Shown piece after piece: positions 43,879 through 52,356 of a stretch of DNA of 64,000 nt. The stretch spans positions 248,001 through 312,000 of the forward strand of contig JADKBN010000004.1 in assembly GCA_016715065.1 (NCBI GenBank). Reading direction: 5' to 3'. Numbering within the stretch: the first letter of the stretch is position 1; the number at the start of each line of letters is the position of its first letter. The notes under the pieces are model-generated. The model did no database searches and had not been told where the DNA came from. It saw only the letters and a program-made list of their open reading frames with translations. Made by a program: the position numbers and the translations under genes. This DNA comes from Fibrobacterota bacterium. Lineage in GTDB: Bacteria > Fibrobacterota > Fibrobacteria > UBA5070.

Positions 43879-44280
43879 TCACTCATCCCTGAATAGATTG
43901 GGATCGGGGTTGCCAGTCCCAGGGGCATTGGCTGACTTGAGAGTTTCACGAATCTGTTTTCTGGTCAGATCTTTGAGCATGCCGTTGATTTCCTTGTGCG
44001 TCTTTCTCTCGGCTGCCATGTTGAGAATGATTGCCTTCTGCTCTTCAGTCACCGGTGTACTTTCGGCCACCGGCAACCTCACACCTGCATCTCCTTTCTT
44101 AGCGGAAGTCCTTTCTTGCTTGATCCGTTTTCCCAGTCGTCCGGCCTTCTTCACCGCTTGAGGTTCCGCGGGATTTGGACCACCGACAAGTTTGAGAATG
44201 ACCAGTTTGTCGCCAAGTTTGTGAATATAAGCTTGGACGTCCAGACTCCAGTTTGCTTCAACTACCTGATGCTCGATCAT
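43879..44280 (-). CDS. WSxDV family small basic protein, copy 2
   Basis: 133 residues, ATG with AAGGAGA 7 bases upstream. VVEANWSLDVQAYIHKLGDK matches copy 1's FVSAKWSKDVGAYVATIDGK. A Lys-rich linker leads to an HTH-like VTEEQKAIILNMAAERKTHK segment (copy 1: LSPAETEQATALIAAGKTQV). First gene of the minus-strand cassette. A DNA-binding role is inferred from the charge and the HTH-like part only. Confidence 0.6.
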   Translation of the reverse strand: MIEHQVVEANWSLDVQAYIHKLGDKLVILKLVGGPNPAEPQAVKKAGRLGKRIKQERTSAKKGDAGVRLPVAESTPVTEEQKAIILNMAAERKTHKEINGMLKDLTRKQIRETLKSANAPGTGNPDPNLFRDE

Positions 44281-44462
44281 GATGAATCTCCTTCTCTACT
44301 GTTTGCACAATTGACCCCGGTTTGAGTGGAAGGTTTGAGTTGAGGTCTGCACTCATCCCTTTGAATTTTGGATGGACGGGAGGTGGCCGCTACGAGAGAT
44401 GGCTCTTAACCCGATTGCTCGATGGCGCGTCGTTCACGCCTGCAAGCATTCCGTCCGTACAG

Positions 44463-44876
44463 CTAGCCGACGTTTTGTGGACCGTTCTCCAAGACGATTT
44501 TGTCCAGCCAGTCCGCCCATGCCACCATCAGATTCCGGCGATCGTCCATGTGCGTTGTGCGGTCGTAGGCACCACCAAGAGCCTCGAGTTTGCGATGGCC
44601 AAGTTGTTCCTCGATGACTTCCGGCTGAAATTTGAGAACCTCGTGGCACACCGTTCGGGCCATGGCCCGAAATCCATGGCCTGTCAATTCTTCCTTCGAA
44701 AATCCAAGCCGACGCAAGGCGCCGTTGACTGTGTTGTTGCTCATTGGGCGTTTGCTGGATCGCGGTGCTGGAAACACAAACCGACTCTGTCCAGCCAACG
44801 GGCGGATCTCATTCAAGAGGTCGATCGCTTGTCTGCATAGGGGCACCACGAAGTCGATCTCGGTTTTCACCTTCAT
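44463..44876 (-). pseudogene. Truncated P4-type integrase (C-terminal catalytic part)
   Basis: 137 residues matching the last third of a tyrosine recombinase: FPAPRSSKRPMSNNTVNGAL, HGFRAMARTVCHEVL (HxxR), EEQLGHRKLEALGGAYDRT and MDDRRNLMVAWADWLD. The N-terminal two thirds are missing, ending where an MFS fragment begins on the other strand. About half the residues match the intact integrase at 16473. It marks an old element boundary. Confidence 0.8.
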
Positions 44877-44933
44877 CTTTTTCCCTGGACGTCAAGCGAT
44901 CTGGTCCCGAACAATGGCACCGCGATGTAGCGC

Positions 44934-45320
44934 GTGGCTAAGGACTGGATCGTGTTGACGCAGCTAACCCACCATGACGGGGCCGCGGTCGGCATCGTCA
45001 TGGGACTTCATCTCGCTCTGCAACTACTGTTGATGCCTTGGACCGGTTTGGTCGCAGACCGTTTCGCCAAGCGCAATCTGCAGATGCTGACGCAAGCATC
45101 CATGGGCGTGCTCGCAACGGCGCTGGGAGTCATGACGATCTCAGGCTACGTCCAGCTCTCGCATGTATATACATGTGTGTTCGCCTTCGCCTTCGGCGCC
45201 GCGGCGGCTGCGTTGGATGCGTCGTTAAGGCAAACAGTCGTTGGGCAATTGGTGGGTGACGAACGCCTGCCCAACGCCGTCGCGCGCTTCCGATTTACAA
45301 AATTCGCGTCCACGAGCTAA
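44934..45320 (+). pseudogene. MFS transporter fragment
   Basis: About 128 residues of an MFS_3-type permease (helices 2-5: LLMPWTGLVADRFAKRNLQM loop signature, DASLRQTVVGQLVGDERLPN). Both ends of the protein are missing: it starts 57 bases from the integrase remnant and ends in frame-broken sequence. Related in family to the intact transporter at 14634-15917. Confidence 0.75.
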
Positions 45321-45502
45321 GGACAAACGCGAGTGCATCCCGTGCACTGAGTGGCTTCATCGAGGGAATCTGTTTTGTATGGATCAGGCCAGGCTTCCGA
45401 GCCTACCGGGTCATGCTCCTTCCGGGACCTTCGTGCAAGATGATCGCGGTCTTGCTGTGATCTCGGATGTCCGGCCAGGCTCCACCTGAGCTTCTGCGAG
45501 AG

Positions 45503-45904
45503 TTACTGTAACTGCCCGTGAATCGGAGTGGGGAAGTGCGGGCACGTACACGGAGCACGTTCTGAATCGCAGACGTGGGAGCAGATCGGTATTTCCAAAT
45601 CCTGAGAGATGCCGACGCCGGGTGTGAATGGTGGGACTGGAAGATCCAAGCTTTTCCAGTGCCGGAACCATTCCTCGCTTTCGCGGAAGCTGCCAAGGCG
45701 CTCCTTGATCCCAAGATCACATGGATTTTCGCTGGCAGGTCGCTCGGGGTTGTGCGAGCACAACGGATCGCATCCGGGCCAACCCGGGCGGTTCTGTCGG
45801 ATCCGGGTTGGTTGCCGCGGTGTCCGTTCCGCGCGTTCCTGGATGAGACGCACTTGAATCTCTTCCGGAGTTGCATTTGACAGGTACGAGTCTTCAGCGA
45901 CCAT
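45503..45904 (-). CDS. Hypothetical cysteine-containing small protein
   Basis: 133 residues; the ATG has AAGGAA 9 bases upstream. N-terminal SNATPEEIQVRLIQERAERT is helical, the middle is Arg/Pro-rich, and the end carries ICSHVCDSERAPCTCPHF, a possible metal-binding Cys/His cluster. No family recognised. Coding is supported only by the ribosome site and amino-acid composition. The 182 bases between it and the MFS fragment hold nothing clear. Confidence 0.4.
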   Translation of the reverse strand: MVAEDSYLSNATPEEIQVRLIQERAERTPRQPTRIRQNRPGWPGCDPLCSHNPERPASENPCDLGIKERLGSFRESEEWFRHWKSLDLPVPPFTPGVGISQDLEIPICSHVCDSERAPCTCPHFPTPIHGQLQ

Positions 45905-45955
45905 GCTGTACGGTTCCTTCAGGTGTTAAAATCAGATCTTCCCGGATCAGCAACA

Positions 45956-47038
45956 TCACTGTTTGATGCAACGGACGCTGAAACCATTTGCCTTGTTCTT
46001 TCCGGATTCCCCGAGGCCAGTTACGGTTTGATCGCTTAAATCTGCAAACCAAGCACTGACCATCTTCTCTTGCGTTGAGCTCCAAAAATAGGCGTAGCTA
46101 CCAGTTTCGTAGAATCTTCCGTCTCCATTAAAGGCGCTTCCTGGCAATACCGTAAAGCCATATTCATCCTGACCATTCGCGTTGTTTTTCCATCCTGAAG
46201 TGGATCTTAAATTGACCCTAGCAGCATTCTCGCCTCCAACATTGTTTTCCAAGGTTTCCCATTCAGCTTGTGTTGGAAGATGCCATCCATCAGGGCAGGC
46301 ATGGTTTGCTGCATCCCATGCGTATAGCCGTCCATACGTGTCACATTGATTGTTTTGACATTTCGAAACATATCCAACTGGAGCAAACTCCATATTTTTT
46401 GCTGTCCAAGTTTGATTTCCAATTTTGACTGTTGGATAGACGCTATGATCCCTCGAGTCGATTATAGTGTCTCTTAATACAGTTGATGGTGAGATTGTGG
46501 TTACCGGGATTGTGGGTTCACTTTTTGGTTGCTTCTGAGATTCACCTTCGATGAAATACAACTGCGGGACACCGAGGTGTGAAAGACTGCGCTGCTTCTC
46601 AACAAGGTGTCGCTGGATTTCCAGAGCAGAAGAGACCTGCTCGGTAGCCAGTCGTTTCGCACGACGGTATTCCGAACAAGCTTGATTCGCCTGGCCCATT
46701 AGTTTCGGGCAACGAATCTCGTTGAGATCTATGTATCTGTTTTTTGCTTTGGAACGCGCGTTGTTGAAATTGATTTCTTCGCGCAAAAGCGAAGTCAAGC
46801 TATCGACATCAGGATCACCAGCATATTTGATCAGAAGGTCGATGTTCTGCTGTCTCAGTTTGTTGTCTTCATCAATCATCGTGATAATCTGCTGGTTGTC
46901 GCCTTGTGCGCTGTCACGCGAATGAAAGATTTCGACATCGCGTGCGATTGCTTGCTTGATTGCGCCTTGCTTTCCTTCGAATTCCCGGCACGAAAAAATG
47001 GCTACGCTCAAGAGTGCGATCAAATACTTCGATTTCAT
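45956..47038 (-). CDS. FISUMP-domain lipoprotein
   Basis: 360 residues; the ATG has GAGGAA upstream. The signal MKSKYLIALLSVAIFSC ends in a lipobox Cys. A helical Gln/Arg-rich region (residues 20-155) and a Thr/Ser linker precede the FISUMP domain (Fibrobacter succinogenes major paralogous domain). That domain is recognised from VKIGNQTWTAKNMEF, DTYGRLYAWDAAN, CPDGWHLPTQAEWETLE, FTVLPGSAF, YFWSSTQ and the end NGFSVRCIKQ. The domain is abundant in Fibrobacterota surface proteins; its role is unknown. Base composition is AT-richer than the flanks. Last gene of a three-gene envelope operon. Confidence 0.88.
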   Translation of the reverse strand: MKSKYLIALLSVAIFSCREFEGKQGAIKQAIARDVEIFHSRDSAQGDNQQIITMIDEDNKLRQQNIDLLIKYAGDPDVDSLTSLLREEINFNNARSKAKNRYIDLNEIRCPKLMGQANQACSEYRRAKRLATEQVSSALEIQRHLVEKQRSLSHLGVPQLYFIEGESQKQPKSEPTIPVTTISPSTVLRDTIIDSRDHSVYPTVKIGNQTWTAKNMEFAPVGYVSKCQNNQCDTYGRLYAWDAANHACPDGWHLPTQAEWETLENNVGGENAARVNLRSTSGWKNNANGQDEYGFTVLPGSAFNGDGRFYETGSYAYFWSSTQEKMVSAWFADLSDQTVTGLGESGKNKANGFSVRCIKQ

Positions 47039-47062
47039 CGGCGTTCCTCAAATGGCAAGGTG

Positions 47063-47965
47063 TTACTGGCGACGCTTCTTTTTACTTGCGACTACAGGGT
47101 GGATACCATTTCGATCAATGAGAAAGCTGATTCCTCCGCTTTTGTTTTTCGTCGCCTGACTGATCGTCATTACGCCGGCCACTGAATCGATCTTCCACTC
47201 ATCTGAGGAGATGCATTTAGGATTCGCGATTTCTCCAAGCAATTCGAACTTCCCGTCCTTGCATATTTTGGTGACCGAGATTTGGCCACACTCGGCCGTG
47301 GTCATTCCCATGCCTCCGTGCTGATACGCGATGTACTTGCATTCTGAGAATGCATCGTAAGTTGAGCCAAGTCGGGTGGGGACCATTTCAGCTCCGGTCG
47401 AATCGGTCCAGAAGAGATCCTTTCCAACAAAGACTGACGGTGTGTTCATCATGACGGTTTTGTTCACAAAGTTCACGCCCAGTCGCTTCCCATCGACGGC
47501 CAACAGCGAAGTCCCATTCGGAAGCAGCTCGCTCCATCGGACGTCCGCTTCGGAAGGATCTCCAGGCCCCTCGATGAAGGCGGGAAAGACCTTCAAGAGC
47601 TGTTGGTCGTAACTGCCTCCGTATTCCTTCACCACCTGCAAGACGTTTTCCCAGTAGGAGAACCCGCCGTAAATCCAGAGCTTGGCCGGATTTTCAACAT
47701 GCCCGTTCAACTTCAGCTGGCACGATCCGGCGGTGCGGACAAAATTCACGGATTGGACGGGAGTCGTCTGTGCAGTCGACGATGAATCTTCGCAGGCCGG
47801 ACACCATACGGATACCTTCGCGTGCCCGAGAATACTTCCACGCAGTAACCCAGTGTCCGTGCAAGCGAAGGTATTCCACTTTTCCAGTGGATCTGCATGC
47901 ACCAGGTCAGGCAGAAAACCTGCGACGACGGCGAGGATGAGGAGTTTCTTGGTGTAGGATGTCAT
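47063..47965 (-). CDS. Secreted hypothetical protein
   Basis: 300 residues from the ATG at 47965 with AGAGG upstream. KKLLILAVVAGFLPDLVHA is a signal peptide. The mature protein is beta-rich with about nine cysteines (for example VWCPACEDSSS, FSECKYIAY, AECGQISVTKICK), probably paired after export. No known domain recognised. It lies between the FlgT-like/PDZ gene and the FISUMP lipoprotein and is probably co-transcribed with both. Confidence 0.7.
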   Translation of the reverse strand: MTSYTKKLLILAVVAGFLPDLVHADPLEKWNTFACTDTGLLRGSILGHAKVSVWCPACEDSSSTAQTTPVQSVNFVRTAGSCQLKLNGHVENPAKLWIYGGFSYWENVLQVVKEYGGSYDQQLLKVFPAFIEGPGDPSEADVRWSELLPNGTSLLAVDGKRLGVNFVNKTVMMNTPSVFVGKDLFWTDSTGAEMVPTRLGSTYDAFSECKYIAYQHGGMGMTTAECGQISVTKICKDGKFELLGEIANPKCISSDEWKIDSVAGVMTISQATKNKSGGISFLIDRNGIHPVVASKKKRRQ

Positions 47966-47981
47966 ATTGGGCCTCTGGTGG

Positions 47982-49383
47982 CTATCGGTCCGTGAGCGGT
48001 CGAACAGTGAGCTCGCGACAAAAATCGCGGATGCTTGTGGAAACACACACCCTGACGATGGAGCCGATCGCTCCGTGAAGCTTCACTGATGCTTCTGTGG
48101 GATCCGATATTTCCTTTCCACCGATGGAGATGATCGATGCGCCATCTGACAAGCCGACTCGTTCCGCTTGCCCTCCGGGGGTGATTGAAGTGATCTCCAG
48201 CCCACCTCCTTCGCCTTGACCGATTTCCATTCCGACACCGGTTGCGTAGGATGACGGATTTGCTTCGCCAAGCTCCGCATTGTTTCCTTGCTTCGTCGGC
48301 TCTTCCAGCGGCTCGTTCGAGGCGAAGAAGCATTCGACGCTGGCAATCCTACGGAGAACGCTGACCGGGATGCTGATTTCGGTCGATTGGGACAGCGTGT
48401 AGTTTTTGTAGATCCAGGCACCCATCGTGCTTCCAACGCAAGTGCCGATGTTGCAGTTCGCGTGGTCTGTTAGACCATCTTCCCCTGTACCATTCTTGAT
48501 GTCGGACGGAAATTGCATTTCCGGTGAATACGACCTCACGGTCCTCGGAGTAGAACTGAAGCACCAGCCGCTGAGGACGGTTCAGGCTCGATGCCACTTC
48601 TTTGTACGACGCCACCGGGATGTCATATCCAACCTGTGGGAACCCGAACTCGAGTGAGTTCCACCGGATCGGAGACGTGGCCAGGATGATCAGTCCGCGC
48701 GTGCCATGCAAGTTGCTGCGGATGAGTTCTTCCGGAGTGGGTGCTTTGAGTTTCTGGTTGGCGATCGCACCAGCCATGGACTCGAACACATGGACCCATG
48801 CTGTGTCGAACGTGATCGTGTAGTCGAGATTGACATCGGCGACTTCACCGCGGTCTTGCTTCAGCCGTGGTGAGCTCACTGTGATCTTGTACGCGGACTT
48901 TGGGTACTTGTTCAGGGCCGGTGCCAGCATCGCCGCGGCATCGGCTTCTGCTTTCCGCTTGGTGTCGATCTGGACTGCGAATGCTTGTCCAGGAAGTTTC
49001 GCGATCGCGATGTTGAGCGAGTCCAGTTTCTGCCGCAACTTCAACGATGAAACTTGGACCGAGATGGCTAACTTGACTTGGCCCATCGTCAGTTGTTCCG
49101 AGATGATCTTGTAGTCCTGGACATAGCCTGCGGAGTAGGACAGGATATCGTCGCGGATCAATGTGTTGTTGCTCACCTCGGTCTCGCTGGTGACCAGCGT
49201 GCCCACCGCCTTCTCCACTGCGCTCCTCAGCCCATCCTTGATGGCGAGGTCACGACTTGGCCCGACCCCTGTGACTTCGACAACTTTGGGGTCTGCCCCA
49301 ATACCCAGACCGGCCGCCACGACGATGCGCGAAAATTTTGTGAAGCCGGTGCGTTCGCATGAGTCGATTCGTTCGCCCAGCAC
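47982..49383 (-). pseudogene. FlgT-like/LPP20-type plus PDZ protein, frameshifted near 48540
   Basis: The first part (from GTG 49383) has VEVTGVGPSRDLAIKDGLRS and SYSAGYVQDYKIISEQLTMG, typical of FlgT-N/LPP20-like envelope proteins. After LVLQFYSEDRE the plausible sequence continues in another frame (RSYSPEMQFPSDIKNGTGED) to a C-terminal PDZ domain (GLEITSITPGGQAERVGLSD, ISIGGKEI). One indel around 48530-48545 would join them into a ~460-residue protein. The extreme N-terminus is also uncertain, because another frame offers an ATG at 49432. It could be two genes, with the second starting at GTG 48539, but no ribosome site supports that. Confidence 0.6.
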
Positions 49384-49555
49384 CTTCGGGAAATTGAGGT
49401 GGGAGCTTGCCTGCGAACACGGACTTTGTCATGTAGGCTCCTCGAGCAGGGTTGGCGGTGTATCGCAGACATAGTACATCAATACGCTGTAATGCTGCAA
49501 CTCTACATCAGATTCCCGCTAGCCCTTTCGGGGGTGAGGACGGAAGTTTCACGGC

Positions 49556-49930
49556 GTGGAATCCAGAAGAAGACAGTCCCTCAGCGAGGCCGGCGCACGC
49601 ATCCGGAAGCTGCGGCTTGCCGCCAAGCTGACCCAGACCCAGGTGGCTCTGCATTTGGGCATTCCTTACCAAGTCTACCAGCGGTACGAGCGCGGTGATG
49701 CGTCGATTCCGTCGGACAGGCTCGCTGGGATCGCGGAAGCATTGAAGGTGCCGGTCGAAGACTTGGTCCCGACTGGTAAGTCAAAAATTGCCAAGAAGAA
49801 TTCCTACGAACATATTCTCGCTCCTGACGAACTTGAGCTTGTGCAGGTGTACCGCAAGATCCAGGACCGAAAAACACGCGCAGGCCTTCTCCAGGTTGCC
49901 CGAGGTTTGAGTTCGGCGAGCCAGGCGTAA
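49556..49930 (+). CDS. Xre-family transcriptional regulator
   Basis: 124 residues from a GTG with GGAAG 9 bases upstream. The HTH_3 domain occupies residues 12-65: LRLAAKLTQTQVALHLGIPY, YQRYERGDASIPS, LAGIAEALKVPVEDL. A C-terminal helical region (LAPDELELVQVYRKIQDRKT) may dimerise. It faces the minus-strand block at 49964-52356 convergently, a phage-repressor-like setting. A repressor role over the adjacent accessory genes is inferred. Confidence 0.8.
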   Translation: MESRRRQSLSEAGARIRKLRLAAKLTQTQVALHLGIPYQVYQRYERGDASIPSDRLAGIAEALKVPVEDLVPTGKSKIAKKNSYEHILAPDELELVQVYRKIQDRKTRAGLLQVARGLSSASQA

Positions 49931-49963
49931 CAAACCTTTTCATTCGTTTCCACCATTGCGACT

Positions 49964-50839
49964 TCAGCGACGCCGTTGAGGATTCTTGAGTTCTGCGCCG
50001 AAAACGTCCCCGAGCTCTTCGCAAGTTCCTTCGTCGGGTTCGATTTCAATTGGGATTCTCAGGTGTGTTCGGTCACGCGCACGTAGCACTTGGAGCATGC
50101 GGTTTCCAAGCGCACCGGCACATCGGTCTCCGCGATTACAACGCTGCAGGATCATGTGCACATCGGTGTCAGGAGGTGGCGATTCTTGGTGCCATTCCGG
50201 TTCCAGGACAAACGGGCCGGCGATCATGCATTCTTCATCCTGGAACAATTCCGGGTATTCTGGCTCGCCAAGTGGCGCCAGTTTGAGATTGACGACGATG
50301 GCGATGTTGTTCTTGCGGGCAAGCTCCTGTAGCGACTTGAGTACACTTGTTTTGATGCTGTCGATGTGTTCCGGCGTTAGGACGGCAGGGCAGTCGATCG
50401 CCAGTAGGCCTGGGTTCCAGTCCTGACTCCGCAGCAGATCCAACGCGATGTCGATTTTTGGCTGGAGTTCGTCGATGTTCCGGATCTGGTCCACGATTTC
50501 GACTGGGTATCGCAGACTTCGGCCGATCATTTCATCGGCGGCCGGATGCCGAACCATCACCGATCCGCGTGCGTACCCGAGCCGGAGTCGGATCATCTGG
50601 TCCACCACGTTGGCGCCGATTGCGGTGGTGGCGACTACAATGGCGGTGTGGCGCGCCGCGTTGTTGGCGAACTTGAGCAACAACGTTGTCGCTCCGATTC
50701 CAGGAGGCGCAGAAAGTACATGCAGCAAACCTCGCTGTAGGCCACCGAGATTGTCGTCAAGTTGGCTTATGCCGGACAAGATTCCGGGAGGATTCATTGG
50801 CCATGCGTTGGGCAGATACAGTCGGTCTTGTAGACGCAT
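49964..50839 (-). CDS. DnaB/RadA-like RecA-fold protein with degenerate Walker A
   Basis: 291 residues. ILSGISQLDDNLGGLQRGLLHV matches the entry to the RecA fold of DnaB-C and RadA/KaiC proteins. The P-loop reads APPGIGATTLLLKFA, with Ala in place of the invariant Lys. A Walker B-like PGLLAIDCPAV and a switch-like IAIVVNLKLAPLG follow in order. It may bind DNA or a partner without hydrolysing ATP. It starts 3 bases after the stop of the upstream cysteine-rich gene. Probably part of a small phage- or plasmid-like replication block. Confidence 0.65.
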   Translation of the reverse strand: MRLQDRLYLPNAWPMNPPGILSGISQLDDNLGGLQRGLLHVLSAPPGIGATTLLLKFANNAARHTAIVVATTAIGANVVDQMIRLRLGYARGSVMVRHPAADEMIGRSLRYPVEIVDQIRNIDELQPKIDIALDLLRSQDWNPGLLAIDCPAVLTPEHIDSIKTSVLKSLQELARKNNIAIVVNLKLAPLGEPEYPELFQDEECMIAGPFVLEPEWHQESPPPDTDVHMILQRCNRGDRCAGALGNRMLQVLRARDRTHLRIPIEIEPDEGTCEELGDVFGAELKNPQRRR

Positions 50840-50842
50840 CGG

Positions 50843-51928
50843 TTACCTTGAGTTCGTTTTCGAGGATTCGCGCACGAGCATGCAGTCGAACGGGATACAG
50901 CCCAGTTCGTGCCGTACCAAATTTTCGCTGCGGATTTGGGAGCCGACGCTACGTAGTTGTTCCAACCGGCTTCGTACCGCGCAGCGACGTGGACATGCTT
51001 GCTGACCCATTCGATGCCTGCACACGCCAGTCTCGGACGCTGGCCATTCACGCGACGTTGCGATTGCACGCTCCAGTTCCTGCAAGCACTTACATGTACC
51101 GATGTGGTCGGCCAGGATCTGTTCGTACTTCGGCAGCTTCTTCCGCCCCCGATTTTTCGGGGCAGCTCGTGCATCGGATAGGATCCCGTGCAAGTGCGCA
51201 AGCGGGTGGGCGGATTCGTCGTCGCATGCGCGTTGATCGATCAGGTGCGCCAGGACTTCATCCAGTGGATAGCTGCAGATCGGACCGCGTGCAGTCGCGG
51301 ACAGCCGACACTTGCAGGTCTCCGTCCAATCCGGATCGAGTACGTGTCGCAGTAACCCCGCCATCAGACCTTCACCGCATTTCTCGTCTCGGACTGCGTA
51401 CATCAGCTGGTCTTCCGGGGCGCGCAACTGGAACGCACGCTCACGCTCGCAAGGTTCCTTCTTCAACAACCGACCGTCGCAGAACGTGAGCTCGAAACAG
51501 TTGGTGTGTTGGGTACTGCCAACACGGAACTCCTGAAGGTGGAAGTCATCCGGCATGTTGCCGCAACCAATCACCATCGTACCGGTGAAGTGGATCGGTC
51601 GCCGGAGACGCTCCCATGTCACAACGCCTTCGCTGACAGTGGCGCAGTGGTTGTCCACTTCTGAAAGCTTAACGAATGCTCCCGATTTCGGATCCCGAGC
51701 ACGCAGGTACTGAGGGAAGTATTCGCCATCCAGGCCGATGGAGACCCTCATCAGCGACAGGTAGTTGGCGTGGAACCGGTAACTGACTGCGATTCCCTTC
51801 GGGCACCCGATCCAAGGGTGCCGTGGTAGACCGATGTCGGAATCGGTGAACAGCGGCCCGCCAACGGCGTCGAGAATGTCGAAGATGATGCCGCCGACGA
51901 CCAGCGTGTCCAGCAGTTGACTTTTCAT
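50843..51928 (-). CDS. Hypothetical cysteine-rich protein
   Basis: 361 residues; its ATG overlaps the previous gene's TGA (ATGA). Roughly twenty cysteines are spread along the chain, with clustered TCKCRLS, GTCKCLQ and CRHRMGQQACPRRC near the C-terminus that could bind metal. The N-terminal half looks beta-rich (SYRFHANYLSLMRVSIGLDG). No family recognised. Coupling to the DnaB-like gene suggests they work together. Confidence 0.6.
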   Translation of the reverse strand: MKSQLLDTLVVGGIIFDILDAVGGPLFTDSDIGLPRHPWIGCPKGIAVSYRFHANYLSLMRVSIGLDGEYFPQYLRARDPKSGAFVKLSEVDNHCATVSEGVVTWERLRRPIHFTGTMVIGCGNMPDDFHLQEFRVGSTQHTNCFELTFCDGRLLKKEPCERERAFQLRAPEDQLMYAVRDEKCGEGLMAGLLRHVLDPDWTETCKCRLSATARGPICSYPLDEVLAHLIDQRACDDESAHPLAHLHGILSDARAAPKNRGRKKLPKYEQILADHIGTCKCLQELERAIATSREWPASETGVCRHRMGQQACPRRCAVRSRLEQLRSVGSQIRSENLVRHELGCIPFDCMLVRESSKTNSR

Positions 51929-52356
51929 TCGTTTTCAAAGTCTTCTAGGCAGGGAACGACGTAACGCTCGTGTACATGCTCGACCAGATCCACCGGACGC
52001 ACGAGCACGGGCACGCCATCGATGGTGACGACGGCCCAATCGCCGGACTCCGGACCGGCTTGGACGGGATGTCGGTGGCATAGCGCATGTAAGACTTCGA
52101 GATCGACCGTTGTGCACAACGGGACCAAGCCTTCCCAATCCGAATTCTCGTCGCGCCGTACAAGCCAGATCGTCACGCCGGCACCCAGCACGTACACGCC
52201 AGGCGGTATCGCCACGGGGGCAAATGGCTCGCTCAGGGGCTGAGGCTGTTCCGAGGTGAAACCAGGTAGGTCGGCGTCGTGCTCATGTCCGGATTCCTTG
52301 GGTGGCTGGGTGGCTCCGGGCAGGCTCGAGGATTCTGGGTCTGGACGTGTGGGCAT
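51925..52356 (-). CDS. Hypothetical small protein, first gene of the DnaB-like block
   Basis: 143 residues with GAGGTG 4 bases upstream of the ATG. A Pro/Ser/Glu-rich N-terminus is followed by PPGVYVLGAGVTIWLVRRDE and GDWAVVTIDGVPVLVRPVDL, compact beta strands. No known family. It overlaps the next gene by 4 bases. Confidence 0.55.
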   Translation of the reverse strand: MPTRPDPESSSLPGATQPPKESGHEHDADLPGFTSEQPQPLSEPFAPVAIPPGVYVLGAGVTIWLVRRDENSDWEGLVPLCTTVDLEVLHALCHRHPVQAGPESGDWAVVTIDGVPVLVRPVDLVEHVHERYVVPCLEDFENE

